From: Maritimibacter sp.
Lineage (GTDB): Bacteria > Pseudomonadota > Alphaproteobacteria > Rhodobacterales > Rhodobacteraceae
Length of the DNA: 64,000 bases
NCBI GenBank assembly: GCA_017792445.1
Contig: CP051232.1
Span: 186,001 to 250,000, forward strand
Direction: 5' to 3'
In this document: piece after piece, positions 1-8,716 of the stretch
Layout: every line of letters starts with the position of its first letter
Numbering within the stretch: the stretch's first letter is position 1
Program-made: the position numbers and the translations under genes
The notes under the pieces: generated by a model
What the model was told of the DNA's origin: nothing
Databases searched by the model: none
Seen by the model: the letters and a program-made list of their open reading frames with translations, nothing else

Positions 1-241
1 CGTTGCTGGGCAGGTTGTGCGCCAGCGTGATGCCGGAGAAGCCGCCGACGTCCGACGGCTCCAGCCCCATGTCCCGCGCCAGGTCCGCGCGCGGATACAG
101 CCCGATGGTCTGGCCGATCAGGTCGAAGGCGACGATCCCCTCTTCGCCCGGTTCGCGGGTCCAGCCCAGCGCCTCGTAGAAGGCGGCCGACGCCTTCAGA
201 TCGTCCACCGCAAGGGTGATCAGGCTGACGCGCTGGTCCAT
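1..241 (-). CDS. VOC family (glyoxalase-like) protein, C-terminus outside window
   Basis: Partial gene: the first 80 codons lie in the window and the rest runs off the left edge. The product begins MDQRVSLITLAVDDLKAS and continues with FYEALGW, the usual opening of a vicinal-oxygen-chelate domain in which the first beta strand and the helix carrying the F-Y-x-x-L-G motif follow directly on the start. Such proteins may be glyoxalases, dioxygenases or resistance proteins, and the visible part does not decide. The ATG overlaps the TGA of the upstream hydrolase by one base (TGATG), so the two are probably co-translated. Confidence 0.8.
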   Translation of the reverse strand, partial: MDQRVSLITLAVDDLKASAAFYEALGWTREPGEEGIVAFDLIGQTIGLYPRADLARDMGLEPSDVGGFSGITLAHNLPSN

Positions 242-999
242 CAGTTGCCCCCCCGGGTCAGAACGTCGTCGATGGCGCGCTCGATCAGGCCAAGGCACTC
301 GGGCGTCGAGAACCGGTGATCGGCGCCCTTGACCAGCGTCAGCCGCAGGTCCTTGCCCTCGGCGTGATCCAGCAATTGCAGCGCGACGGACATCTCGACA
401 TCCGCGTCCTCGGTGCCTTGCAGGAACCGGGCGGGAAACTTCAGCACCAGCGGCAGACGCAGGACCAACTGGCTGCGGCCCTCTTCGATCAGCCGCCGGG
501 TAATCACGTAGGGATCGTCGGAATACTCGGACGCCAGCTCGACCCGCCCGTCCTCGACCAAGGCGACCTTCTGATCCGGCGAGAACCCGGCCCACATGGA
601 ATCTTCGGTGAAGTCCGGCGCGGCGGCGATGCCGACCAGCCCGCAGACCTTGCCGCCCAGCCGCTTCGACAGGATCAGCGAGATCCACCCGCCCATCGAC
701 GAGCCTACCAGCATCACCGGCCCGTCCACCAGCGCGTTGATCACCTCTTCGGCGTCCTCGGCCCAGTCTCCGATGGCGCCGTCCAGAAAATCCTCGGACG
801 ATTGCCCATGGCCGGAATAGTCGAACCGCAGAAACGCCTGCCCGCGCTTTTTGCACCACGCTTCAAGATGCACCGCCTTGGTGCCTTCCATGTCGGACCG
901 GAACCCGCCAAGGAACACCACGGTCGGCCCCCTGCCGTCGGTCAGGTGGTACGCAATGCGCCGCCCTTGGGGCGTTTCGAGGTACGATGGTTCAGACAT
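241..999 (-). CDS. alpha/beta hydrolase
   Basis: A 252-residue alpha/beta-hydrolase fold protein. Visible elements are the oxyanion-region VVFLGGF (about residues 27-33), FDYSGHGQS (59-67), the nucleophile elbow GSSMGG with Ser101, and a C-terminal ADHRF with the likely catalytic His228. It resembles the small esterases/palmitoyl-thioesterase-like hydrolases (family inference; substrate unknown). An upstream in-frame extension to about 1200 exists but would run into thrS and reads through non-conserved sequence; ATG at 999 with GAGGATGCC just upstream is preferred. It is divergent from thrS and precedes the VOC gene. Confidence 0.88.
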   Translation of the reverse strand: MSEPSYLETPQGRRIAYHLTDGRGPTVVFLGGFRSDMEGTKAVHLEAWCKKRGQAFLRFDYSGHGQSSEDFLDGAIGDWAEDAEEVINALVDGPVMLVGSSMGGWISLILSKRLGGKVCGLVGIAAAPDFTEDSMWAGFSPDQKVALVEDGRVELASEYSDDPYVITRRLIEEGRSQLVLRLPLVLKFPARFLQGTEDADVEMSVALQLLDHAEGKDLRLTLVKGADHRFSTPECLGLIERAIDDVLTRGGN

Positions 1000-1178
1000 G
1001 GCATCCTCCCGTATTGGCTTCTGAATACACGTGACCCCGAGGGACACGAAAGCCTTAACATCGCGTTGGCGCCGGTTGACTTCCCCGGTTGACTTCCTTG
1101 TGAAGCCAGCGCCATAAGCGCCGCACACATAACCCGCAACCGGGCGTTCCGTGGGCGCCAAACCGACGAGGAGCCGAT

Positions 1179-3128
1179 ATGGCCCAGATCTCCCTGACAT
1201 TCCCCGATGGTAATTCGCGTGACTTCGACGCGGGCGTGACGCCTGCCGCCGTCGCCGAAAGCATCTCGACGAGCCTTGGCAAGAAGGCGATCAGCGCGAC
1301 GGTGAACGGCGCGCATTACGACCTTCAGTGGCCGATAACCGAAGACGCCTCTATCGCGATCCACACCCTGCAGGACGACGAGCAGGCGCTGGAACTGATC
1401 CGGCACGACCTTGCGCACATCATGGCGCGGGCGGTGCAGGAACTGTGGCCCGACGTAAAGGTCACCATCGGCCCGGTCCGCGATCAGGGCTGGTTCTACG
1501 ACTTCGACCGCGAAGAGCCGTTCACGCCCGAGGACCTCGGCGAGATCGAGGCGAAGATGAAAGAGATCATCAACGCCCGTGACGCGGTCAAGACCGAGGT
1601 CTGGGACCGTGCGCGCGCCGTCGCCTATTACGAAGAACGGGGCGAGCCGTTCAAGATCGAGCTGTTGGACCGCATCCCCGAGGATCAGGACATCCGCATG
1701 TACTGGCACGGCGACTGGCAGGACCTTTGCCGCGGCCCGCACCTGCAGAACACGGGTCAGGTCCCGGCGGACGCGTTCAAGCTGACGCATGTCGCCGGCG
1801 CCTACTGGCTGGGCGACAGCAGCCGCCCGATGCTGCAACGGATCTATGGCGTCGCCTTCAAGGACCGCAAGGCGCTGAAGGCGTGGCAGATCATGATGGA
1901 AGAGGCCGCCAAGCGCGATCACCGCAAGCTTGGCCGGGAAATGGACCTGTTCCACATGCAGGAAGAAGCCCCGGGCCAGATCTTCTGGCACCCGAATGGC
2001 TGGAAGATCTACACCGTGCTGCAGGATTACATGCGCCGCAGGCAGGAAGCCGGCGGCTATGTCGAGGTGAACACGCCGCAGGTCGTGAACCGCAAGCTGT
2101 GGGAAGCCTCGGGCCACTGGGACAACTACCAAGAGCATATGTTCATCGTCGAAGTGGACGAGGAACACGCGCGCGAAAAGACGGTCAACGCCCTGAAACC
2201 GATGAACTGCCCGTGCCACGTGCAGATCTTCAACTCGGGCCTGAAGTCCTATCGCGACCTGCCCCTGCGGATGGCCGAGTTCGGCTCTTGCGCGCGTTAT
2301 GAACCCTCGGGCGCGCTGCATGGCATCATGCGGGTGCGCGGCTTCACGCAGGATGACGCGCACATCTTCTGTACGCCGGACCAGATCGAAGCCGAGACCG
2401 AGAAGTTCATCGCCTTCCTCGCCGACATTTACGCCGACCTCGGGTTCACCGACTGGACGGTGAAGCTGTCGACGCGGCCCGAGAAGCGGATCGGATCGGA
2501 AGAGGAATGGGACCGCGTCGAGGCGGCGCTTGGCAATGCGACCAAGGCGGCGGGCTACGACTATACCATCAACGAGGGCGAAGGCGCGTTCTACGGGCCG
2601 AAGCTGGAGTTCGTGCTGACCGACGCCATCGGGCGCGACTGGCAGTGCGGCACCTTTCAGGTCGACCCGAACCTGCCGGAACGGCTGGGCGCGAACTACA
2701 TCGGCGCGGACGGCGACAAGCACCGCCCGGTGATGCTGCACCGCGCCGTGGTCGGCAGCTTCGAGCGGTTCATCGGCATCCTGATCGAGAACTTCGCCGG
2801 CAAGCTGCCGTTCTGGCTGGCCCCGCGTCAGGTCGTCGTCGCCTCGATCGTATCCGAGGCCGATGATTACGTGCACGAGGTGGTCAAGACGCTGCAAGCC
2901 GCAGGCATCCGTGCCGAGGCGGACACGCGCAACGAGAAGATCAACTACAAGGTCCGCGAGCACTCGCTGGGCAAGGTCCCGGTGATCCTCGCCTGCGGCG
3001 CCCGCGAGGTCGAGGAACGCACGGTCACCGTGCGCCGGCTGGGCGAGAAGCAGACCAGCGTCGAGGCGCTGGACGATCTTGCCACCGCGCTGGCGGCGGA
3101 AGCGACCCCGCCGGATCTGCGGAAGTAA
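1179..3128 (+). CDS. thrS: threonyl-tRNA synthetase
   Basis: Charges tRNA-Thr with threonine in the cytoplasm. The 649 residues have the standard bacterial layout: N-terminal TGS domain (1-62), editing domain with the HxxxH (His76, His80) and CxxxH (Cys184, His188) motifs that clear mis-acylated serine, class II catalytic core with MNCPCH supplying zinc-ligand Cys344 and a later His395, and a C-terminal anticodon-binding domain (about 545-649). Length is normal. ATG at 1179 has GACGAGGAG six bases upstream. A strong intrinsic terminator follows at once, so the gene is probably monocistronic. Confidence 0.98.
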   Translation: MAQISLTFPDGNSRDFDAGVTPAAVAESISTSLGKKAISATVNGAHYDLQWPITEDASIAIHTLQDDEQALELIRHDLAHIMARAVQELWPDVKVTIGPVRDQGWFYDFDREEPFTPEDLGEIEAKMKEIINARDAVKTEVWDRARAVAYYEERGEPFKIELLDRIPEDQDIRMYWHGDWQDLCRGPHLQNTGQVPADAFKLTHVAGAYWLGDSSRPMLQRIYGVAFKDRKALKAWQIMMEEAAKRDHRKLGREMDLFHMQEEAPGQIFWHPNGWKIYTVLQDYMRRRQEAGGYVEVNTPQVVNRKLWEASGHWDNYQEHMFIVEVDEEHAREKTVNALKPMNCPCHVQIFNSGLKSYRDLPLRMAEFGSCARYEPSGALHGIMRVRGFTQDDAHIFCTPDQIEAETEKFIAFLADIYADLGFTDWTVKLSTRPEKRIGSEEEWDRVEAALGNATKAAGYDYTINEGEGAFYGPKLEFVLTDAIGRDWQCGTFQVDPNLPERLGANYIGADGDKHRPVMLHRAVVGSFERFIGILIENFAGKLPFWLAPRQVVVASIVSEADDYVHEVVKTLQAAGIRAEADTRNEKINYKVREHSLGKVPVILACGAREVEERTVTVRRLGEKQTSVEALDDLATALAAEATPPDLRK

Positions 3129-3136
3129 CGAAATGG

Positions 3137-3163
3137 AAAGGCGCCCCGCGGGGCGCCTTTTTT
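3137..3163 (+). terminator. intrinsic terminator of thrS
   Basis: An 18-base perfect palindrome GGCGCCCCGCGGGGCGCC at 3140-3157 is preceded by AAA and followed by six T residues. It begins nine bases after the thrS stop codon. Confidence 0.9.
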
Positions 3164-3229
3164 GCACCTAGGGGTCCGACAGAGGTTCGCGGTGGCCCAA
3201 TTCGATTTTGAGAACCCAGAGGCTTGCCT

Positions 3230-3766
3230 ATGACCAACGCAGAAGCTGACCCAATTGCCGATCTCGCGCACCGGATTGCCGAAGTCTCGACCCTTGAAGG
3301 CGAGTTCCTGCTGCGATCCGGGCAAACTTCTAACCGTTACTTCGACAAGTACCGCTTCGAGGGTGACCCGGCCCTTCTGAAAGAACTCGCCCCCGCCATG
3401 AGCCGACTTCTCCCAGCGGACACGGAAATCGTCGCCGGGCTCGAGTTGGGAGGCGTTCCCCTGGTCACCGCAATCTCACTTGAAACAGGGCTGCCAGCGG
3501 CCTTCGTGCGGAAAACGGCCAAGACATACGGGACGTGTCGCGCCCTAGAAGGTCAGGATGTTTCCGGAAAGAAGGTGACGTTCATCGAGGACATCATCAC
3601 CACGGGCGGCGCAGTCGCGGACGCCTATCATCTTGCGCGGCAAGAGGGCGCCGACATTCTGGCCGTCGTATGTGCAATCTGGCGCGGCGGTGGAGACCCG
3701 CAGGTTCAGGACGTACCCGAGCTTCCGGTGCTTCCCCTGTTCACCCGCGCTGATTTGGAGCGCTAA
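3230..3766 (+). CDS. pyrE: orotate phosphoribosyltransferase-like protein
   Basis: A 178-residue type I phosphoribosyltransferase. The PRPP-binding signature FIEDIITTGGAV spans residues 118-129, and RKTAKTYGT (94-102) matches the mobile catalytic loop of orotate phosphoribosyltransferases (RKxxKxxG). It would convert orotate and PRPP to OMP. The ATG at 3230 has CCAGAGG upstream; a TTG six bases earlier overlaps the ribosome site and is less likely. Its codons are visibly less GC-rich than those of thrS. Rhodobacteraceae usually carry another, longer pyrE elsewhere, so this may be a second or acquired copy; that is inference. Confidence 0.8.
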   Translation: MTNAEADPIADLAHRIAEVSTLEGEFLLRSGQTSNRYFDKYRFEGDPALLKELAPAMSRLLPADTEIVAGLELGGVPLVTAISLETGLPAAFVRKTAKTYGTCRALEGQDVSGKKVTFIEDIITTGGAVADAYHLARQEGADILAVVCAIWRGGGDPQVQDVPELPVLPLFTRADLER

Positions 3767-3862
3767 GCAGACTTTGGTCCGACCCGAGACGCGTGTGCGG
3801 CACGGGTCCGGCCCAAGCGGCGGCTCTTTTCACGCGTTGGCCGGAACCAGCGCCCCGCACCG

Positions 3863-4504
3863 CTACCAACGCAGGAACCGCCGCCCCGCCACGGCGCCGA
3901 TCCCCGTCGCGACGCCGATCGCGACGCTGTACCAGACCGCGTAGAACAGCGGCGAGTCCTCGGTGCAGAACAGCGAGTAGATCGCCGCCGCCATGCCGGC
4001 CGCCGCCAGACCCGCCAGCGCGCCGCTGCGTGCCGGATGGACCGGGGCGCCGCCCCGCATGGCGTGGATCAGCCCGGCGAGGATCGGCAGCGACAGAACG
4101 GTGATCGCGGGAATGCAGACCTGCGTGGAATGGCCAAGGAACGCCACCAGCCGTTGCCCCGCCTCGGTCGCGCCGAGCGCCCAGAAGAACAGCGCACCCA
4201 CCGCCGCAGGCACCAGCCAGACGATGCGGCCCGGCACGCCAGAAGGCACCGCCGGCCGCGCGGACCGCAAGGCCAGCGCCCCGGCAAACAACGCCAGCAG
4301 CAGCGGCATCAGTGTCTTCGCCAGCACCACCGGATCCGACAGCGCCGCGCCGAGGTTCGCGCGGGGACCAAGCACCGCAAGGAACAGCACGACCGTCACG
4401 GCAAGCCCGGCCACGGCACCCAGCCCCGCGCGTCGCTCCAGCGAGGCGGCGGGGGGCGGTGCGGGCTCGGCGGCCAGCGTGGCTATGAGGTCTTCGGTCT
4501 TCAT
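3863..4504 (-). CDS. nrsF: NrsF family anti-sigma factor (DUF1109)
   Basis: A 213-residue integral membrane protein with about six hydrophobic segments (for example around residues 29-50, 61-80, 92-111, 128-147 and two near the C-terminus) after a short cytoplasmic N-terminus MKTEDLIATL. This is the DUF1109/NrsF pattern, a membrane anti-sigma factor that holds its ECF sigma factor until a metal or redox stress releases it; conserved cysteines occur in VCIPAI and FCTED. It starts 17 bases downstream of the sigma factor stop and is surely in the same operon. Assignment rests on topology plus context. Confidence 0.87.
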   Translation of the reverse strand: MKTEDLIATLAAEPAPPPAASLERRAGLGAVAGLAVTVVLFLAVLGPRANLGAALSDPVVLAKTLMPLLLALFAGALALRSARPAVPSGVPGRIVWLVPAAVGALFFWALGATEAGQRLVAFLGHSTQVCIPAITVLSLPILAGLIHAMRGGAPVHPARSGALAGLAAAGMAAAIYSLFCTEDSPLFYAVWYSVAIGVATGIGAVAGRRFLRW

Positions 4505-4521
4505 ACTCTGCGTCTCTTCCG

Positions 4522-5058
4522 TCACTCCTTGGACCCGGCCATCTTCTTCAGCCGGGTCAGCGCGCGGTGATAGGCCACCCGGACCGCGCCTTCGCTCATC
4601 CCCATGCGTGCGCCGACTTCGCCGGCGCTCTCTCCTTCGACGCCCACCGCCCGCACAATCCCCGCCGAGCGTTCGTCGATGCCTTCCAGTAGCCGCCCGA
4701 GATCGCGCGCCGCGGTCGGATCGCCAGGCGCCTCGTCGGCCAGCCGCTCGGCCAGGTCGTCGATCGGGACCTGCACCGCGCCTTTCCTGCGGCGGAATGC
4801 GTCCGCCGTCTTGTAGCGCGCGATGGCATAGAGCCACGGCGCCACCGGGTCGCCCTCGCGCCATGTATGACGCTTGGCGTGAATCGCAAGCAGGACTTCC
4901 TGCACGATGTCCTCGTTCTCGAATTCGGACGAGGAACGGCCCCGGACGATGGTTCGGATAACCGGCGTGACGTCCTGCAGGAACGCGGCGTAGGCCACAG
5001 CCTCGCCCCGGTTCGCCCTGCCCAGAAGCGCGCCCCAGCGGTCACTCCGATCCGTCAT
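4522..5058 (-). CDS. sigF: ECF RNA polymerase sigma factor, SigF type
   Basis: A 178-residue sigma-70 family factor. Region 2 (about 22-92) includes [14 protein letters not shown] and [17 protein letters not shown], the core-binding and -10-reading helices; region 4 (about 128-174) ends with the helix-turn-helix [20 protein letters not shown]. Coupled to an NrsF-type anti-sigma gene, it corresponds to the Caulobacter SigF group that responds to heavy metals and copper (family knowledge). It is divergent from the DUF2282-DUF692-DUF2063-DoxX operon, which it probably controls. ATG at 5058 is preceded by GGAGGAG. Confidence 0.92.
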   Translation of the reverse strand: MTDRSDRWGALLGRANRGEAVAYAAFLQDVTPVIRTIVRGRSSSEFENEDIVQEVLLAIHAKRHTWREGDPVAPWLYAIARYKTADAFRRRKGAVQVPIDDLAERLADEAPGDPTAARDLGRLLEGIDERSAGIVRAVGVEGESAGEVGARMGMSEGAVRVAYHRALTRLKKMAGSKE

Positions 5059-5140
5059 TGCTCCTCCATTCGCGCGTTACGGCGAAACGTTACAGTCACC
5101 GGCCCATTTCATGCAATTTCTTCACTCGTTCGTGAGCGGC

Positions 5141-5166
5141 GTAACATTCCCGGTCCTCCCTCCGAA
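5141..5166 (+). promoter_or_regulatory. candidate SigF-type ECF promoter for the bufferin-like operon
   Basis: GTAACA at 5141-5146 is separated by exactly 16 bases from CGAA at 5163-5166. I recall GTAACC-N16-CGAA as the Caulobacter SigF consensus, so nine of ten specified positions match. The element lies 50 bases before the ATG at 5216 and in the same intergenic space as sigF. Start of transcription would fall near 5172, leaving a leader of about 44 bases with GGAGGA. Confidence 0.72.
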
Positions 5167-5215
5167 TGGCTTTGCATGGACGCCACAAAGGCGCTCCGCA
5201 TCTTGGAGGATAGAC

Positions 5216-5527
5216 ATGACCACGACCACCAACAAAGCCCTTCTCGCCACCGCCGTCGCCACCGCCCTTATGGGTGTCAGTGTTGCCGGCACCGCCAACG
5301 CCCAAGCGCAGGAAAAGTGCTACGGCGTTTCCATGGCGGGCGAGAACGACTGTGCGGCCGGCCCCGGCACCACCTGCGCCGGCACGTCCAAGGTGGACTA
5401 CCAAGGCAACGCATGGACGCTCGTCGACTCCGGCACCTGCGCCGAGATCGAGCTTCCGGCGATGGCCGACGGTTCGCCGCGCATGGGCTCGCTGGAGCCG
5501 CTCGAGCGCGACATGCCCGCGTCCTGA
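5216..5527 (+). CDS. bufA: DUF2282 bufferin-like RiPP precursor peptide
   Basis: A 103-residue precursor with a Sec signal peptide (hydrophobic residues 8-25, likely cleavage after TANA/QA near 29-31). The mature part carries four cysteines, Cys35, Cys46, Cys54 and Cys75, in [23 protein letters not shown] and SGTCAE, the invariant spacing of DUF2282/BufA1 (also GigP, HvfA) peptides. In bufferins the MNIO enzyme converts the central cysteines to thiooxazole groups that bind copper, and the signal peptide acts as leader and export signal (family knowledge). First gene of a four-gene operon; GGAGGA at 5205-5210 sets the start. Confidence 0.9.
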   Translation: MTTTTNKALLATAVATALMGVSVAGTANAQAQEKCYGVSMAGENDCAAGPGTTCAGTSKVDYQGNAWTLVDSGTCAEIELPAMADGSPRMGSLEPLERDMPAS

Positions 5528-5603
5528 TCCGACGACAACACCGGGCGCGGCGGGACAGCCGCGCCCGGGCCACGTGACGATCTCCGGACAGAAAGGCAGA
5601 CCG

Positions 5604-6467
5604 ATGCTTGACGCGACCCCCTTCGACCGCCTCCCCCACGCCCCCGGCGTCGGCTACAAGCCGCAGCACTATGCCGACATCCTGCGCGACCCTGCGCCGG
5701 TCGAATGGCTGGAGATCCACGCCGAGAACTACATGGGCGACGGCGGCCGCCCCATCGCGCAGCTGCGCCACCTGTCCGAACGCTTCCCGATCTCGGTCCA
5801 CGGCGTCGGCCTGTCGATCGGCGGCGAGGGTCGTCTGGACGCCGACCACCTTGCCCGCCTGAAACACCTGATGGACTGGCTGAAGCCCGCAAGCTTTTCC
5901 GAGCACCTCGCATGGTCCACCCACGACAGCCACTTTCTGAACGACCTGCTGCCCCTGCCCTACACCGTGCAGACCCTGTCCCGCGTCGCCTCGCATATCG
6001 AGCAGGTGCAGGACACGCTGGGTCGCCGGATGCTGCTGGAAAACCCCTCGACCTATCTCGCCTTCGAGGAAAGCGACTGGTCCGAGGTCGGTTTCCTTGC
6101 CGAGATCGCCCGCCGCACCGGCTGCGGGCTGCTGCTGGACGTGAACAACGTCTTCGTCTCGGCCACCAACCAGCAGACCGACCCGGTGTCCTATATCGAC
6201 GCATTCCCCCATGCCGCCGTCGGCGAGATCCACCTTGGCGGCCATGACGAGGACGAGGACGAAACCGGCGCGCCGCTGCTCATCGACAGCCACGGGGCCG
6301 AGGTCGTCGACCCGGTCTGGGCGCTCTACACCCACACCATCGCCGTCGGCGGCGAGAAGCCCACGCTGATCGAATGGGACACCGACGTGCCCGAGTGGCC
6401 GGTGCTGGCCGCCGAAGCCGCCCGCGCTGCGCAGGTTCTCGAACCGCTCGCGGAGCCGGTGGCATGA
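5604..6467 (+). CDS. bufB: DUF692 / MNIO family RiPP-modifying enzyme
   Basis: A 287-residue multinuclear non-heme iron oxidase of the MbnB/BufB/HvfB family, a TIM barrel that uses iron and oxygen to modify precursor cysteines. Likely metal ligands are visible along the chain: SVHG (His66), SEHLAWS (Glu100, His101), LLENPS (Glu146), LLLDVNN (Asp179), EIHLGGHD (His210, His214), IDSHG (His230) and LIEWDTD (Glu257). The opening [12 protein letters not shown] is typical. It starts 76 bases after the peptide gene and its TGA overlaps the next ATG by four bases, so BufB and BufC are translationally coupled. Confidence 0.95.
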   Translation: MLDATPFDRLPHAPGVGYKPQHYADILRDPAPVEWLEIHAENYMGDGGRPIAQLRHLSERFPISVHGVGLSIGGEGRLDADHLARLKHLMDWLKPASFSEHLAWSTHDSHFLNDLLPLPYTVQTLSRVASHIEQVQDTLGRRMLLENPSTYLAFEESDWSEVGFLAEIARRTGCGLLLDVNNVFVSATNQQTDPVSYIDAFPHAAVGEIHLGGHDEDEDETGAPLLIDSHGAEVVDPVWALYTHTIAVGGEKPTLIEWDTDVPEWPVLAAEAARAAQVLEPLAEPVA

Positions 6468-7225
6468 CCGTCACGCAGGACCAGTTCACCCGCGCGATGC
6501 TGGACCCCGGCGCGGCGATCCCCGCGGGGCTCGCCAACCCCGACGGGCGCCCGGCGACCCGCCGCTTCGACGTGTACCGCAACAACGTGGCCGTCAGCCT
6601 GACCGAGGCGCTGGAACAGGCCTTCCCGGTGATCCGCAAACTGGTGGGCGAGACGAATTTCCGCGTGCTGGCCGGGGTCTACCTGCGGCAGCATCCACCG
6701 GCCTCGCCGCTGATGATGCACTACGGGCAAGAGATGCCGGGCTTTCTGGCGCGCTTCGAGCCGGTCCAAAGCCTTGGTTATCTGCCCGATGTGGCGCGGC
6801 TGGAGCTGGCCCTGCGCGCCTCGTACCACGCCACCGACAGCCGAGGCGTCGACCCTGCGCGCCTGCAAAGCCTGCCGCCGGACGCGCTGATGGCGTCGGT
6901 CCTGCATCTCGCGCCGTCTTTGCGGCTGGTCCGGTCCGACTGGCCGATCCACGGAATCTGGCGGTTCAACATGGACCCCGGCGCACCCCGCCCCGAGCCC
7001 CGCGCCGAGGACGTGCTGATCCTGCGCCCCGAGTTCGACCCGACCCCAAGCCTGTTGTCCCCCGGCGGCGGTGTCTTCGTCGCAAGATTGCAGGCGGGCG
7101 ATACCCTCTCCGGCGCCCACGATGCCGCTCTGGACGCCGCGCCGGGCTTCGACCTTGCGCCCCTTCTGGGGCACCTCATTGCCGCCGGCGCGATCACCGG
7201 ACTGACCGAAGGAGACCTTCCATGA
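6464..7225 (+). CDS. bufC: DUF2063 partner protein of the MNIO enzyme
   Basis: A 253-residue cytoplasmic protein. The N-terminal half has the DUF2063 signature: FTRAMLDP, then [18 protein letters not shown] and [10 protein letters not shown] (about residues 8-65), followed by a less conserved half. In MNIO systems this protein (BufC, HvfC, MbnC-like role) recognises the leader of the precursor and presents it to the oxidase (family knowledge). It overlaps bufB by ATGA and the DoxX gene by ATGA, giving a tightly coupled three-gene unit. Confidence 0.93.
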   Translation: MTVTQDQFTRAMLDPGAAIPAGLANPDGRPATRRFDVYRNNVAVSLTEALEQAFPVIRKLVGETNFRVLAGVYLRQHPPASPLMMHYGQEMPGFLARFEPVQSLGYLPDVARLELALRASYHATDSRGVDPARLQSLPPDALMASVLHLAPSLRLVRSDWPIHGIWRFNMDPGAPRPEPRAEDVLILRPEFDPTPSLLSPGGGVFVARLQAGDTLSGAHDAALDAAPGFDLAPLLGHLIAAGAITGLTEGDLP

Positions 7226-7794
7226 ACAGGATCATCGCTCTGCACAACGCCGCCTTCGCCCGCATCGAGGCAGCGGCCCCGGTCATCCTTCCGACGCTCG
7301 CGCGGTTCACCTTCGCGGCGGTGCTGCTGGGGTACTACTGGAACTCGGCGATGACCAAGCTGGGCGACGGCCTGTTCGGCTTCGTCAATCTCAGCTCCGG
7401 CGCCTATGTCCAGATGTTCCCGAAACAGATGGAAGCGGTGGGCTATGACCCGTCGATGCTGGGCTTCGGCTACAAGCTGGTGGCGCTTGCGGGGACGTGG
7501 GCCGAGTTCGTCCTGCCGCTGCTGCTGGTCATCGGCCTGTTCACGCGGCTTGCGTCGCTGGGCATGATCGGCTTCGTGGCGGTGCAGTCGCTGACCGACA
7601 TCTACGGCCATAACGCCGATGCCGAGACGGTGGGCCACTGGTTCGACAGCGTGTCCGACGCGCACATCCTCGACCAGCGCGCGTTCTGGGTCTTCATCCT
7701 GATCTACCTTGTGTTCCGTGGCGCGGGGCCGGTCTCTGTCGACCGGCTGGTGCTGGACCGTCCCGCGCCAGCGCCTCAGGCGGTGTCGGGCTGA
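7222..7794 (+). CDS. bufD: DoxX family membrane protein of the bufferin-like operon
   Basis: A 190-residue inner-membrane protein with four predicted transmembrane segments (about residues 23-42, 88-107, 111-130 and 150-168) and the DoxX motif arrangement FTFAAVLLGYYWNSAMTKL and LLLVIGLFTRLASLGMI. DoxX proteins regularly accompany DUF2282/DUF692/DUF2063 genes (GigA in the gold-induced operon of Cupriavidus); their job there is not settled, possibly quinone- or redox-linked. It overlaps bufC by four bases and its last 19 bases overlap the convergent gene on the other strand. Confidence 0.9.
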   Translation: MNRIIALHNAAFARIEAAAPVILPTLARFTFAAVLLGYYWNSAMTKLGDGLFGFVNLSSGAYVQMFPKQMEAVGYDPSMLGFGYKLVALAGTWAEFVLPLLLVIGLFTRLASLGMIGFVAVQSLTDIYGHNADAETVGHWFDSVSDAHILDQRAFWVFILIYLVFRGAGPVSVDRLVLDRPAPAPQAVSG

Positions 7795-8132
7795 CGCGCG
7801 GCCAGCGCAAGCACCGCGCCCAGTCCGCACATCCCGATCGGGAACATCGTCGCCGGGTTGAAGCCAAAGGCATAGTACATGCCCCCCGCCGACAGCGCCA
7901 TCAGCACCGCGGCGGCGGCGGCCTGCGACCGGGCCATTGCCCCGCCCGCGATGGCAAGGATCGGCGCAAGGAAGCCCGCCGCGCGGATAAGCTCAGCGTT
8001 TTCGACCTGCAGGGCGACCTCGTCGACGCCTCCCAGCCATTCCACGACCCACAGGTACCCGGTGCTGAACAGCCCCACGATCATTCCGACGATCCCGCCG
8101 ATGACACCCAGCATAAGCGCCGCGTTGCGCAT
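7776..8132 (-). CDS. small four-helix membrane protein, unknown function
   Basis: 118 residues, strongly hydrophobic, with four likely membrane segments (about 5-30, 48-67, 70-90 and 95-113) and a short loop VEWLGGVDEVALQVENAE between the first two. I do not recognise the family. It converges on the DoxX gene and overlaps its 3' end by 19 bases. Upstream lies TTCTCC reversed (GGAGAAAA), a good ribosome site for the ATG at 8132. Whether it shares the metal-stress theme of the adjacent operon is not shown by the sequence. Confidence 0.75.
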   Translation of the reverse strand: MRNAALMLGVIGGIVGMIVGLFSTGYLWVVEWLGGVDEVALQVENAELIRAAGFLAPILAIAGGAMARSQAAAAAVLMALSAGGMYYAFGFNPATMFPIGMCGLGAVLALAARQPDTA

Positions 8133-8177
8133 GTGTTTTCTCCTTCGTGCGATCAGCAGATAGGAACGTTGTCGGCG

Positions 8178-8516
8178 TTATCCAAGAAGTGCGTCCTGCA
8201 CGTCCTTGCCCCAGCCCAAGTACAGCCGCCCCTCGTGCCCGATCACCGGCCGTTTCATCAGTGTGGGATGATTCGCCAACAATTCCACCGGGTTGCCTGC
8301 CTGTTCAGCGTCGCTGAGTCCACGCCACGTGGTCGAACGGCGGTTCACCACCGCCTCTCCGAAGGTCTCGACGAAGCGTTCAAGCTCTGCTTTGGGCACG
8401 CCGTCAGACCTTACGTCAATGATGTTCAGGTCATAACCATGCGACCGCAAAGCCTTTTCCGCTTTCCGGCAGGTGTCGCATGTCTTAAGGCCATAGAAAT
8501 CCATCTGTTCTTCCAC
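8178..8516 (-). CDS. ArsC/Spx family (YffB-like) reductase
   Basis: 112 residues of thioredoxin-like fold. MDFYGLKTCDTCRKAEKAL carries the CxxC-like active region (Cys14, Cys17 when counted from MEEQ), and LMKRPVIGHEGRLYLGW is the conserved cis-proline and following strand of the ArsC/Spx/YffB family. These are arsenate-reductase relatives, often glutathione-dependent thiol reductases; in alphaproteobacteria they are seldom true arsenate reductases. An internal ATG (MDFYG) four codons later is an equally possible start. Confidence 0.87.
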   Translation of the reverse strand: MEEQMDFYGLKTCDTCRKAEKALRSHGYDLNIIDVRSDGVPKAELERFVETFGEAVVNRRSTTWRGLSDAEQAGNPVELLANHPTLMKRPVIGHEGRLYLGWGKDVQDALLG

Positions 8517-8520
8517 TATC

Positions 8521-8716
8521 GCTCGTAAACATGTCCGTCTCGCGACACCAATAATTCACTTGCTTCTGTACGTGAATGGGCGATGCTTGTTGCCGTGACG
8601 ACAGACTTTCTTCGAAGACCGCTCCTGTCCGGAGCAGCCTCTGAGACTTGGAAGACCCTGGCTGCATCACACCCACCGCAATCCCGTGGGTGGGAAACTA
8701 GACAAGGAGAAACGGA
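8521..8716 (+). promoter_or_regulatory. leader region of the cold-shock gene
   Basis: About 196 bases without a gene precede cspA. The region is able to fold: CACCCA at 8670-8675 pairs with TGGGTG at 8689-8694, and GCTCC at 8621-8625 pairs with GGAGC at 8632-8636, with AAGGAGAAA just before the ATG. Long structured leaders acting as cold-responsive RNA are usual for csp genes; the exact transcript start cannot be read here. Confidence 0.4.

Noticed and set aside
942-3167. Long open frame (741 codons) on the minus strand opposite thrS
   Set aside because: It lies wholly antisense to a clear thrS, has the Arg/His/Val-rich composition of a shadow frame in high-GC DNA, and has no recognisable domain. 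The same holds for 27736-30342 opposite putA, 49762-52620 opposite polA and 41927-45169 across several genes.
5069-5093. Minus-strand GTAACG ... CGAA upstream of sigF that looked like an autoregulatory SigF promoter
   Set aside because: The spacing is 15 bases, not 16, and transcription would start inside the GGAGGAG ribosome site, so it could not give a translatable sigF message. Autoregulation may still occur from elsewhere.
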